A stretch of 64,000 nt of DNA from JAJPKK01 sp963747835 (GTDB lineage: Bacteria > Pseudomonadota > Alphaproteobacteria > Rhizobiales > Xanthobacteraceae): the NCBI GenBank assembly GCA_963747835.1, contig CAVVGO010000007.1:558001-622000 (forward strand). The letters are read 5' to 3'. This document shows positions 45,295 through 53,967 of the stretch, piece by piece. The number at the start of each line of letters is the position of its first letter. The stretch's first letter is position 1. Under the pieces are notes generated by a model, which saw nothing but the letters and a program-made list of their open reading frames with translations, made no database searches and was not told the DNA's origin. The position numbers and the translations under genes were made by a program.

Positions 45295-46407
45295 TCACTT
45301 CGGCGGGCGGCGCAGGCCTTGGGGTGCGCGGCAGCGTTCACCGTCGGCGTCCCACGGCGGCGACGACACCACGGGCTCGCACGGCACCGGCAGCGCCTGA
45401 TAGGCACGTAGCATGCGGCCGACATCGCCGGCACCGAACGGGCGGCGCCTCCGGCGCAGCCGCAACACCGCCGAGAACGATTCAAGATCGAGCAACGCGG
45501 CCCGGCATGCCGTCATCAGCGGCGCTTCGTCCGGCGCGAACAAATGGCGCACGAAATCGTGGGAACTACCGGCGGCGCTGCCGCACACCAGGATGGCGAC
45601 GTCGGCCACCCGATCCGCGTCCGCAAGCTCGACGACGGCCTCACAAAGGCGCAGGTTCCCGCCGGCAACGAGATCCGCAAGCTCATCGAGCGGTCGCGCG
45701 CGCGCAGCGGCCGCATGCAAGCGCGCCGCGAGAATTCCCGCGTTTCCTGCAGCAGCGCTCGCGATCGGGCCGCGTCCATGCCGACACCGCGCCGCGCCGC
45801 CTCCACCGCGATCGCTTCGCCAAGCGCCGGCGTGAGCGCGTCGGCGACGTACATCGCCAGATCGGCGCGGTCCGCAAGCCGTCGCCACAGCGACTCCCGC
45901 AGCCGCGCCTTTTCGATCAGCGTGGCCGCGCCTGAACTCGGAAAAGCGGGCGCCGATGTTCTCGGCAATGGAATCAAGCACCAGCCCGTCGCCGCGATCG
46001 ACCAGGATGTCGGTGATCCGCTCGGAAAGCTCGACGCGTCGCGCGATGGCAAGGAGGTGATCCTGGGACTTGCCCCACGCCAGCAGCGCGAGGTCGTCCT
46101 CGCCGAGCAGCGGCGAACGGGTCAGCACGGGGGCCGCGATGGCTATGATATCGCCCGCAAGCCGCCTTACGACGCAATGCGGCGCGTCGGGCCGCCCGGC
46201 CAACCTTTCGGCGAACTCCTGGCGCGCCAGCGGCTCGACATCGTCGAGCACTTTTTTGATGATGTCGTCGAACAGGTCGCGCTCCCGGTCGCTCAGACCT
46301 CGCGACGGCTCGAACAACGCGTCAGCAAGCGCGCGCAGCAGCTCATGGCGTTTGCTCGGCAAACGCTCGCGCGCCAGCATCTGCAGCTGAGTGAGAGACA
46401 TTGCCAT
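45295..46407 (-). CDS. DUF2336 protein with an out-of-frame middle segment
   Basis: About 370 residues from ATG 46407 (GAGG eight bases before); ATG 46401 is an alternative. The N-terminal part (LSKRHELLRALADALF...) and the C-terminal part (LDELADLVAGGNLRLCEAVVEL...FSAVLRLRRRRRPFGAGDVGRML) fit the alpha-helical HEAT-like DUF2336 family. Between about 45935 and 45740 the reading frame gives Arg/Gly-rich non-family sequence, while the next frame gives a proper continuation (SGAATLIEKARLRESLW...DALTPALGEAIAVEA). One extra base (doubled T opposite aa at 45935-45936) and a compensating loss of one base near 45740 explain this. It reads open throughout, so it could be expressed with a scrambled middle, or the errors may be technical. 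Confidence 0.7.
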   Translation of the reverse strand: MAMSLTQLQMLARERLPSKRHELLRALADALFEPSRGLSDRERDLFDDIIKKVLDDVEPLARQEFAERLAGRPDAPHCVVRRLAGDIIAIAAPVLTRSPLLGEDDLALLAWGKSQDHLLAIARRVELSERITDILVDRGDGLVLDSIAENIGARFSEFRRGHADRKGAAAGVAVATACGPRRSGDVRRRRAHAGAWRSDRGGGGAARCRHGRGPIASAAAGNAGILAARLHAAAARARPLDELADLVAGGNLRLCEAVVELADADRVADVAILVCGSAAGSSHDFVRHLFAPDEAPLMTACRAALLDLESFSAVLRLRRRRRPFGAGDVGRMLRAYQALPVPCEPVVSSPPWDADGERCRAPQGLRRPPK

Positions 46408-46633
46408 GCGCACGACCTCATGGTGCAAGGCAACGATCCGTACGCCCAAATCCACGCAAATCCGCTAAGGTCGATCACGAAATCCCGTTCATCATCGTTT
46501 ACGTTGTCGCCGGCGAACTGAAACGTTCGATTAATGAATTCGGCGACACGTCGGCAATACCGCGGCGGGCCGCGCGCTCTCGTGTCATCTACTCAGCAAT
46601 CGGACCGAGGCCGGGCCGAAAAACCCGACCAGG

Positions 46634-47863
46634 TCACTCCGCCGCGAGCGCCCGCTTCTTGAGCGGCAGGGCGAGCCGCTCCCACACGTCGACCAGTGCT
46701 TCGGCGAGCCCGTCGATCAGGGCGTCGGTGTGATAGGGGGACGGCGTGATGCGCAGCCGCTCGGTGCCCTTAGGCACGGTCGGGTAGTTGATCGGCTGGA
46801 TGTAGATGCCGTGCTCCTCAAGCAGCAGGTCGCTGGCGGCCTTGCAGTTTTCCGGGTCGCCGACGAACACCGGAACGATGTGGGTCTCGCTTGGCAGCAG
46901 CGGCAGGCCGGCCGCCGAAAGAACCGCCTTGACCCGGCCGGCGCGGTCCTGGTGCCGCTCGCGCTCCCAGCTCGATGTCTTGAGATGGCGGATCGCGGCG
47001 GTCGCGGCCGCGCAAACCGGCGGCGGCAGCGCCGTCGTGAAGATGAAGCCTGGCGCATAGGAGCGCACCGCGTCGATCACAGCTGCGCTGCCGGCGATGT
47101 AGCCGCCCAGGCATCCGAAGGCCTTGGCGAGCGTGCCCTCGATGACATCGACCCGGTGCATCACGGCTTCGCGCTCGCAGATGCCGCCGCCGCGCGGTCC
47201 GTACATGCCGACCGCGTGCACCTCGTCGCAATACGTCATCGCACCGTAGCGCTCGGCGAGGTCGCAAATGGCATTCACAGGCGCGACGTCGCCGTCCATG
47301 GAATAAAGGCTCTCGAATACCACGAGCTTCGGCCGCGACGGGCCGGCCGCCTTGAGCAACTCTTCCAGATGGCCGAGGTCGTTGTGGCGGAAGATGACCT
47401 TCTCGCAGCCCGATTGGCGCACGCCCTCGATCATGGAATTGTGATTGAAGGCGTCGGAGATGATGAGGCAGTTGGGCATCAACTTCGCCATGGTGGCGAT
47501 GCCGGTCTCGTTCGACACATAGCCAGACGTGAAGATGAGCGCGCCCTCCTTGCGATGGAGGTCGGCGAGTTCACGCTCCAATTCGACGAGCGGATGATTG
47601 GTGCCGGCGATGTTGCGCGTGCCGCCGGCACCGGTTCCCATGCGGGTTGCCGTCTCCACCATGGCGCCGATCACCTTGGGATGCTGGCCCATGCCCAGGT
47701 AATCGTTGGAGCACCACACCACGACGTCGCGCTGCCCTTGCGGAGTATGCCATTTCGCATGGGGGAACCGCCCGGCCAGCCGTTCGAGATCGGCAAACAC
47801 CCGGTAGCGCCGTTCGCTGTGAAGCTGCTCAAGCGCGGTCGTGAAATACGCTGCATAGTCCAT
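46634..47863 (-). CDS. hemA: 5-aminolevulinate synthase
   Basis: A protein of 409 residues starting at ATG 47863 (MDYAAYFTTALEQLHSERRY) behind CGGGAGAG. It makes 5-aminolevulinate from glycine and succinyl-CoA (the Shemin or C4 route), the entry step of heme synthesis in alphaproteobacteria. PLP-enzyme features: VVWCSNDYLGMGQHP, GTGAGGTRNIAGTNHPLVELE, the TYCDEVHAVGMYG aspartate region and the Schiff-base lysine in EGTLAKAFGCLGGYIAG. The C-terminus has SPYHTDALIDGLAEAL. The upstream 278 bases hold a FixK/FNR-type site, which fits oxygen control of heme synthesis. The DUF2336 gene lies 226 bases downstream. Confidence 0.97.
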   Translation of the reverse strand: MDYAAYFTTALEQLHSERRYRVFADLERLAGRFPHAKWHTPQGQRDVVVWCSNDYLGMGQHPKVIGAMVETATRMGTGAGGTRNIAGTNHPLVELERELADLHRKEGALIFTSGYVSNETGIATMAKLMPNCLIISDAFNHNSMIEGVRQSGCEKVIFRHNDLGHLEELLKAAGPSRPKLVVFESLYSMDGDVAPVNAICDLAERYGAMTYCDEVHAVGMYGPRGGGICEREAVMHRVDVIEGTLAKAFGCLGGYIAGSAAVIDAVRSYAPGFIFTTALPPPVCAAATAAIRHLKTSSWERERHQDRAGRVKAVLSAAGLPLLPSETHIVPVFVGDPENCKAASDLLLEEHGIYIQPINYPTVPKGTERLRITPSPYHTDALIDGLAEALVDVWERLALPLKKRALAAE

Positions 47864-47981
47864 CGCGTCGGCTCTCCCGGGCCAGCCAGTGGTATTTTGG
47901 TGTCGCTCTTTTGACGTATTCTTAGAGGGGTTCCAGGCTATTTGTCGAGGCGTTAATAGCCGGAACGGCCGCGCGCTGCCG

Positions 47982-47995
47982 TTGCGCGAGGTCAA
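47982..47995 (-). promoter_or_regulatory. FixK/FNR-type binding site upstream of hemA
   Basis: On the minus strand the bases read ttgacctcgcgcaa, a full match to the FixK2 pattern TTG(A/C)-N6-(T/G)CAA. A candidate -10 element (ctatta) begins about 29 bases from the centre of the box, as expected for activation at -40.5. It lies about 119 bases before the hemA start codon. Induction of heme synthesis under low oxygen would fit. Confidence 0.55.
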
Positions 47996-48141
47996 AAAAT
48001 CGCGAATATTCTGTTTCAAAAATGACCGAATATATTGGCGAAACCAGTGACATCTGGCCGTCGCGACAGGTCACGGAACATCAGGCCGCAGCGGAGTGTC
48101 GCACCCCCGCGTTTCCGCAATGCAGCAAAACTATGCCGCCG

Positions 48142-49440
48142 TCACACCACCATCAGTTCCCAGGGAAATTTATCCACGCACTCGCTGCCGGTCTGGGTCA
48201 CGATGAAGGTATGGCCGAGGAAGATGCCAAAAGTTCCGTCCGCCGTGATCGGGTTCGGCTCGGCCATGAACACCATCCCGGGCGTGAAGACGCGCTCGAA
48301 TGCCTCTCCGTGGACGCCGTCGGTGAAGACATGGGGGCCGTCGGTGATGAGATCGATTCCGTGGGCGTGGATTGGCCGCGACTGCACGCCCTTCTGGCGG
48401 AAAAATTGTCCGGCCACCCGAATGTTGTCGACCGGATTGCCTGGCTTGATTTCGGCCGCCATCTTTTCAAACACCGGCAGGGTGATATCCTCCCAGAACC
48501 GCTTCACCATGTCGGTCGGAGGGCCGAGACAGATCGGGGAGCCGATTTGCGCCGTGTAGCCGCGATAGCCGGCGGCAAGCTCCATGTTGATGATGTCCCC
48601 GCCGACAAGCTTGCGGCCCGACGGGCGGGGATTGCCGAACACCATGGCGGGGTTCGCCATCGGGGTCGTGCCAATGATGAGGAAATCGATATCGCCGCCG
48701 CCTTCCAGGATTGCGGCGCCCGCCGCGGCGCGTAGCTCGTATTCGGTGACGCCCGGCTTAGCCCGCGCCGCCATGGCGTTCATGGCGTTCTCGCAAAGCT
48801 TGCCGGCGACGCGCACGCAATCGAGTTCCTCGTTGCTGTGGCCCGACAGCAACTCGTGGATGAATCCCTGAGTAAATACGAGTTCGGCCCCGGGCAGCCG
48901 CCGCTTGAGGGTTTCGTACTGGTTGACCGGCATGTAGTCCTTGTGACGCGGATCGATCTCGAGGAGCCCGATCCGGCCGCGCTCAAGGCCAAGTTCGACG
49001 ATCCGGTCCGCCATGACCTCGGCGTATTGGCCGCCGCGACTGCCGCGTACGTCGGAGAGCGCGGCAGCGGTCTCGCGCCGCACCGCCTCCGCATGAGTGC
49101 CGCTCATGGAATAGACGAGCGTCGGGTCACCTTTAAGCGGCACCACCACGTAGCAGCACAGCGCGTGCCATTCCCAGTGGCCGGTGAGCCACAACATGCC
49201 GCCCCCAAAGCTCCAATGACTCGGACCACCCGGCACGAGGACGCAATCAAGATTTTGGTCGGCCATCTTGGCGCGCAGTGCCGCGTAGCGGCGGGCATAT
49301 TCTTCCTTGGAGAACTGTTGGTACACGGCGTCGCGATAATACGGCGTGCCGCGCATGGTGTTGAAGTGCGGCCCCTCGTCGAGCCGCGTGCGTAACTCCT
49401 CCCACGGCAGAAATGTGCGGCGGGGTTTGACTTCGTTCAT
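48142..49440 (-). CDS. Creatinase/M24-fold protein lacking most metal ligands (copy A, intact)
   Basis: A protein of 432 residues, AAGGA eight bases before ATG 49440. It has a creatinase-type N-terminal domain and a pita-bread C-terminal domain. At the five positions that bind two metals in M24 peptidases (D, D, H, E, E) it has E287 and Q298 (in IINMELAAGYRGYTAQIG), H360 (HAHGIDLI), E394 (MAEPNP) and G409 (FLGHTFIV). Only two are canonical, so metal-dependent peptidase activity is unlikely; metal-free hydrolysis of the creatinase kind is possible. It is the last gene of an ABC-import operon and lies four bases after a frameshifted binding-protein gene. The substrate presumably enters through that transporter. 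Confidence 0.85.
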   Translation of the reverse strand: MNEVKPRRTFLPWEELRTRLDEGPHFNTMRGTPYYRDAVYQQFSKEEYARRYAALRAKMADQNLDCVLVPGGPSHWSFGGGMLWLTGHWEWHALCCYVVVPLKGDPTLVYSMSGTHAEAVRRETAAALSDVRGSRGGQYAEVMADRIVELGLERGRIGLLEIDPRHKDYMPVNQYETLKRRLPGAELVFTQGFIHELLSGHSNEELDCVRVAGKLCENAMNAMAARAKPGVTEYELRAAAGAAILEGGGDIDFLIIGTTPMANPAMVFGNPRPSGRKLVGGDIINMELAAGYRGYTAQIGSPICLGPPTDMVKRFWEDITLPVFEKMAAEIKPGNPVDNIRVAGQFFRQKGVQSRPIHAHGIDLITDGPHVFTDGVHGEAFERVFTPGMVFMAEPNPITADGTFGIFLGHTFIVTQTGSECVDKFPWELMVV

Positions 49441-49443
49441 GTC

Positions 49444-50485
49444 TCAGTCCTTGCAACCATCGATGGTGGCCGGGCCGCCGAGTGTCGCGACCGCTTCATC
49501 GGCAAGCCTGCGGTCCGCAATCTGGTCGAACGTCAGTTTCTTCTCGGATGGAATATCGCCAATGTCGATGTTGTTCTGGTGAGTCCATTCGGTGCGCTCG
49601 CGCACGAAGCCGGAATTTACCGACAGCACGCAGTTCTTGGTTAGCGCCCCGATTGCAAACTCCACGGCCTCGCGCGGCTTCTGAGTTGCCTCCACGATGA
49701 TGGGCAGCACTTTGTCTTTGTCGCGGTAGATGGTGCGGTTGGCCTCGATCATGGCCGCGATGGTATCGCGCAGCAGGTCATGATCCTTGGCGATCATCGA
49801 GTCGGCGGCACCGTACGCGTTGAAGCTGTATTGCGGCCACAGGTCGGACACCATGATCAGGACATGGGCGCCGGGCTTGCGTTGCTGGACGACGTGGAGA
49901 TCCTCAGGGTGCAGCGCGACGGCGTCGATCTGACCGGCGACGAAGCCCGGCAATCTTCCGGCGGTGCCCTGAGAGATGAACTGAACGTCGTCGGCGCCGA
50001 GACCGCCAAGGCGCAGCACCTCGCGGCCAACCAGCCAGTTGAAACCCCCGATGCCGCCGGCGGCCGACAGCCGCTTGCCCTTGAGATCGGCGGGCGTCTT
50101 GATGTCGGCGCTCACCACATAGGCCTGAGGCGGGCGCGGGGCGAGACCCCAGAATCTGCTTGGCCTTCAGGCCCTGGGCAATGGCGGTATCCGGAAGCGT
50201 CGAGATCGCCGAGCCCTGGCCGACCGCCGTGACCGAGGTGCCGGCAAGGCCGCCGTCGAACTGTATGATGTTGGAGTCGATGCAGCGCTTCGCAAAAAAG
50301 CCCAGCGCTTTCGCCACATAGGGCGCGGTATGGACCACGTTGGGCGGAGCCACCGGGACGCCGATATTGATCTTGCGCAGTGGGCCGCCGCACGTCTGCG
50401 CGAGAGCGGGCGCGAGCGCGCTTTGAAACGCTCCGAGGATGAACGCAGCGGCGCCGATTATGACGTGCCAGCCGAGCTTTGGCAT
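49444..50485 (-). pseudogene. ABC transporter binding protein (copy A), frameshifted
   Basis: The start is ATG 50485 behind CAGGGGGGAA. The signal peptide (PKLGWHVIIGAAAFILGAFQ...PALAQ) and the mature region (LRKINIGVPVAPPNVVHTAPYVAK) parallel copy B. After GLKAKQI the frame is lost. Removing one T (opposite aa at 50153-50154) restores IWGLAPRPPQAYVVS, exactly the copy-B pattern, and the rest (DLKGKRLSAAGGIGGFNW ... GPATIDGCKD) reads on to 49444. Without the extra base the product would be about 346 residues. The intact copy B, three genes away, could replace it. Confidence 0.88.
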
Positions 50486-50615
50486 GGGCGGTTCCCCCTG
50501 ATGTCTGCTTGCCGGGCCGCATCCGTTGGCGGCCCCCGACAATGATTGCCGACAATCATCGCAGTTAGCACGGGCGAATTGAAGATGACGCTTGGTCACA
50601 CACGCGTCATCGCAC

Positions 50616-51918
50616 TCACGCCACCGCGAGTTCCAACGGGAAGTCGTCGACCGCTTCGTGGCCGTCCGGGGTCACGATGAAGGTGTGGCCGAGGAATATC
50701 CCGAACAGGCCGTCGGCAGTGACCGGGTTGGGCTCCGCCATGGTCACCATGCCGGGCTTGAATATCTTGTCGTCGTCACGCGCCTCGGTGCGTTCGGCAA
50801 ACACGTGCGGCGTCGCAGTGACGATGTCGATGCCGTGGATCTGGGTTGGCCGCGACTGTACGCCGTTCCGGCGGAAGAACTGCGCCGCAATACGGACATT
50901 GTCGATCGGGTTGCCGGGCCTGATCTCGGCGATAATGCGCTGGTATCCCGGCAGCGTGATCTCGCGCCAGAACTTCTTCACCATGTCGGTCGGCTCGCCG
51001 ACGCAGATCGGCGAACCGATCTGGGCCGTATAGCCCCGGTACCCCGCCGCGAGTTCCATGATGACGATGTCGCCCTTGCGCAGCTTGCGCTCGGACGGCC
51101 GCGGATTGCCGAAGAACATGGCGGGGTTCGCCATCGGGGTCGATCCGATGATGAGAAAATCGATATCGCCGCCGCCCTGCAGGATCGCGGAGCCCGCGGC
51201 GCCGCGCAGATCAGAACTCGGTCGCGCCGGGCTTGGCCGCCGCCACCATCGCCTCCATGGCGCGCGCGCACAATGTGCCGGCGCGGCGCACGCAATCGAG
51301 TTCCGCCTCGCTCTTGATGACGACGAGGTCGTGAATGAAGCTGCGGGTGAACACGATTTCGGCCCCCGGCAGTCCTTCGCGCAGGTCATTGTATTGGTTG
51401 ACCGGCATGTAGTCCTTGTGGCGGGGATCGATTTCGACGAGGCCGATCCGCGGCTTTTCAATCCGGAGCTCTTTGATCCGCTCGACCATCACCTCGGCAT
51501 AACGCCCGCCGCGGCTCTGGCGCACGTCGCGGAGCGCGGGCTCAACCTGGCGGCGCACCGCCTCCGCGTGGGTGCCGCCCATGGAAAAGATCAAGGTCGG
51601 CTCCGCCGCGAGCGGCACCACTACGTAGGACGAAACCGCGTGCCACTCCCAATGGCCGGTGAGCCAGGTCATGCCGCCGCCGAAACTCCAATGGCTCGGG
51701 CCGCCCGGTACAATGACGACGTCAAGCCGGTGCTCGCGCATCTTGGCACGCAACGCCGCGTAGCGCCGCGCATATTCGTCCCTGGAGAACTGCTCCCATA
51801 CGGCATCGCGGTAGAGCGGCGTGTCGAACATGTTGCTGAACGGCCCGTTCTGGTCGAGCCTGCCGCGCACCTCCTCCCACGACACCGCGCCAGGTGGACC
51901 GGAAATGCTGATGGTCAT
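50616..51918 (-). pseudogene. Creatinase/M24-fold protein (copy B), frameshifted
   Basis: From ATG 51918 (MTISISGPPGAVSWEEVRGR) it follows copy A closely (YRDAVWEQFSRDEYARRYAA, VPGGPSHWSFGGGMTWL). At AKPGATEF it hits a TGA at 51211-51213. The expected continuation (DLRGAAGSAILQGGGDIDFL...) is in the next frame and runs to 50616. One surplus T in gagttctgatctg explains it. The same unusual residues as in copy A replace the metal ligands (MELAAGYRGYTAQ, QIHGIDI, MAEPNP, LGHTF). Copy A next door is intact. Confidence 0.88.
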
Positions 51919-51966
51919 GTCGGGCGATCCTCGGGTTGGTCTGCGCCGCCGCGAAAGCGGCGGCGG

Positions 51967-53016
51967 TCACAGCTTGCAATTGCCCATGGTCATGCGGCCG
52001 CCGGCGGCGGCGACCCCGTCGGCGCCGATCTTTTCGTCAACGACCTGATCGACCGCAGGCTTTTTGGTCGGATCGATATCGCCGGCGGCGGCATCATGGT
52101 CGATGGTCCACTGGGTGCGCTCGGGATCGTAGCCCGCGTTGACGGACCAGATGCAGTTGCGGGTCAGGGCGTCCCAGGCATATTCGACGGCGTCGCGCGG
52201 CTTCTGGGTCGCGGCAACCATGATCGGAACGACCCGCTCCTTGTCGCTGTAGATGGTGCGGTTGGCCTCCACCATGGCGGCGACGAACTCGACGACCAGC
52301 GGACGGTCCTTGGCGATCGTGTCGAGCGACACCCCGTAGGAGTTGAAGCTGTAGAGCGGCATCAGGTCGGCTACCTGGGTGAGAATGCTCAAGCCGGGCT
52401 TCTGTTTTATGGCCATGAAGGCATCTTCCGGATGCAGCGAGACGGCGTCGATCTGCCCAGCCACCAAGCCGGCGAGCCGGCCGGCGGTGCCCTGGGAGAT
52501 GAACTGGGCGTCATCGACCGTGAGCCCGGCCTTGGCGAGCGCCTCGCGGCCGATGCGCCAATTGAAGCTGCCGACGCCACCGCCGGCAGCCGAAAGCCGC
52601 TTGCCTTTGAGATCGGCAAACGTCTTGATGCTCTCGGACACCACGTAGGCTTGCGGGGCCTTCGGGGCGAGCCCCCAAATCTGCTGGACCTTCATGCCGC
52701 GACCGACCTGGACATCGCTCACGGTCGCGAAGGTGTTGCCTTGGGTGAGAGCCACCGAAGCGGCCGGCGAACTACCGCCGTCGAACTGGATGATGTTGGC
52801 GTCGATGCAGTGCTGGGCAAAGATGCCGAGCTCCTTGGCCACATAGGCGGTGGTGTGCACCACGTTGGGAGGCGATACCGACACCCCGACGTTGAGCTTG
52901 CGCGGCGGACCCTTGCAGGCGGTCTGCGCGGCGGCGCCGCTCGCCACCATGCTGCAAACCAATGCAAGACCAATACCGATGCGTCGCCTGGCGCCGTCGC
53001 GGGGAATGCTGGACAT
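51967..53016 (-). CDS. ABC transporter periplasmic binding protein (NMT1/SsuA-like, copy B, intact)
   Basis: A protein of 349 residues; GAGGA stands just before ATG 53016. The signal peptide ends GAAAQ/TACKG. The mature protein has RKLNVGVSVSPPNVVHTTAYVAKELGIF, DANIIQFDGGSS, ADLKGKRLSAAGGGVGSFNW and ISQGTAGRLAGLVAGQIDAVSLHP. Two N-terminal Cys (ACKG, HCID) and a C-terminal Cys (MGNCKL) could form disulfides. It would deliver the ligand to the permease-ATPase pair encoded immediately upstream in the operon. Pairing with a creatinase-fold enzyme suggests a small nitrogen compound, but the ligand is not known. Confidence 0.9.
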   Translation of the reverse strand: MSSIPRDGARRRIGIGLALVCSMVASGAAAQTACKGPPRKLNVGVSVSPPNVVHTTAYVAKELGIFAQHCIDANIIQFDGGSSPAASVALTQGNTFATVSDVQVGRGMKVQQIWGLAPKAPQAYVVSESIKTFADLKGKRLSAAGGGVGSFNWRIGREALAKAGLTVDDAQFISQGTAGRLAGLVAGQIDAVSLHPEDAFMAIKQKPGLSILTQVADLMPLYSFNSYGVSLDTIAKDRPLVVEFVAAMVEANRTIYSDKERVVPIMVAATQKPRDAVEYAWDALTRNCIWSVNAGYDPERTQWTIDHDAAAGDIDPTKKPAVDQVVDEKIGADGVAAAGGRMTMGNCKL

Positions 53017-53071
53017 GTTTCCTCACCACGTTTGATCGTGATTATCGCTTCTCATGAGCCTTCGCACTTAC

Positions 53072-53110
53072 GCATGTGCTGTCCGAAACGTCTGCAATTT
53101 TTCAGGAGCG
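53072..53110. repeat. Degenerate copy of the 54-base REP-like repeat
   Basis: gcatgtgctgtccgaaacg ... tgcaatttttcagga matches the core of the tandem units at 22714-22874 with several substitutions. It lies directly after the permease stop, between permease and binding-protein genes of one operon, where a hairpin could adjust relative expression or mRNA stability. Confidence 0.75.
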
Positions 53111-53965
53111 CTAGTCTCCGTGGCCGGCCGCCGTCCAGGGCGCGACCTTAAGCTCCAGCACCCGCAGCAGCGCCGTCAAGGTGACGCCCAGTACGCCGAG
53201 CGTCACGATCGGCACGAACATCTTGTCGACCTGATAGGTCGAGGCTGTACGCACGATCAAGTAACCGATACCCGAGATCGCCGTATAGAGATCGGCCAGC
53301 ACCATGCCGATCAAGCCGCGGCCGACCGCAAGCCGCAAGCCTGTCACGATGAACGGCAAGGCGCCCGGCAGCACGATATTGACCCACAGTTGCCTCTCGT
53401 TGCAGCGGAACGCGCGGCCGACCTCGATCAGGCGCGGATCGACGTTTTTCACCCCCTGATAGGTGTTGATCGCCATCGGGAAGAACGCGAACAGGAACAG
53501 GATGATGACCTTGGCGGTGATCTCGAATCCCGCCCACAGCACGATCAGCGGCACCAGCGCAACCGTCGGGGTGGAATACAAGAACGTGATGTAGACGCCG
53601 AGCGCCACATCAAGCACCCAAAACCGCGCCAGCAGGAGGCCGGTCGCGATGCCGATGACCGACGCGGCGGTGAGGCCGAGCGCCAGCACGACGAGGCTCG
53701 GCGCCAGATAGGTCCACAATTCGCCGCTCGCGATCATGGCGACGGCCGCCGACGCGATTGCGCTCGGGGTGGTGAACAGTACCGGATCGACCCTGGCGCC
53801 GTAGATCTGCCAGATGCCGAGCACCACTGCGAGCGAGCCGAGCCGGATCGCGATCTCCTGCAGTTGGCGGCGCCGGCGGCGCGCGGTCGCGACCTTCTGG
53901 GCGCGCGCGCGATCCTCGCTGATGCCGTCGAGCAACGCCGGCTGATCATGGGTCTGCACCGTCAT
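53111..53965 (-). CDS. ABC transporter permease (SsuC/TauC-like)
   Basis: A protein of 284 residues from ATG 53965 (MTVQTHDQPALLDG), two bases after the ATPase stop; in-frame codons upstream overlap the ATPase gene. Six membrane helices follow a basic N-terminus (ARRRRRQLQ). The EAA loop that docks on the ATPase is EVGRAFRCNERQLWVNIVLPGALPFIVTGLRLAVGRGLIG. It belongs to the nitrate/sulfonate/taurine/thiamine-precursor type. It forms the inner-membrane channel for the operon's binding protein(s). Confidence 0.92.
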   Translation of the reverse strand: MTVQTHDQPALLDGISEDRARAQKVATARRRRRQLQEIAIRLGSLAVVLGIWQIYGARVDPVLFTTPSAIASAAVAMIASGELWTYLAPSLVVLALGLTAASVIGIATGLLLARFWVLDVALGVYITFLYSTPTVALVPLIVLWAGFEITAKVIILFLFAFFPMAINTYQGVKNVDPRLIEVGRAFRCNERQLWVNIVLPGALPFIVTGLRLAVGRGLIGMVLADLYTAISGIGYLIVRTASTYQVDKMFVPIVTLGVLGVTLTALLRVLELKVAPWTAAGHGD

Positions 53966-53967
53966 GG

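Noticed and set aside
48142..49440. Ordinary Xaa-Pro aminopeptidase
   Set aside because: Only two of the five metal-ligand positions are canonical, so the usual peptidase label is not supported.
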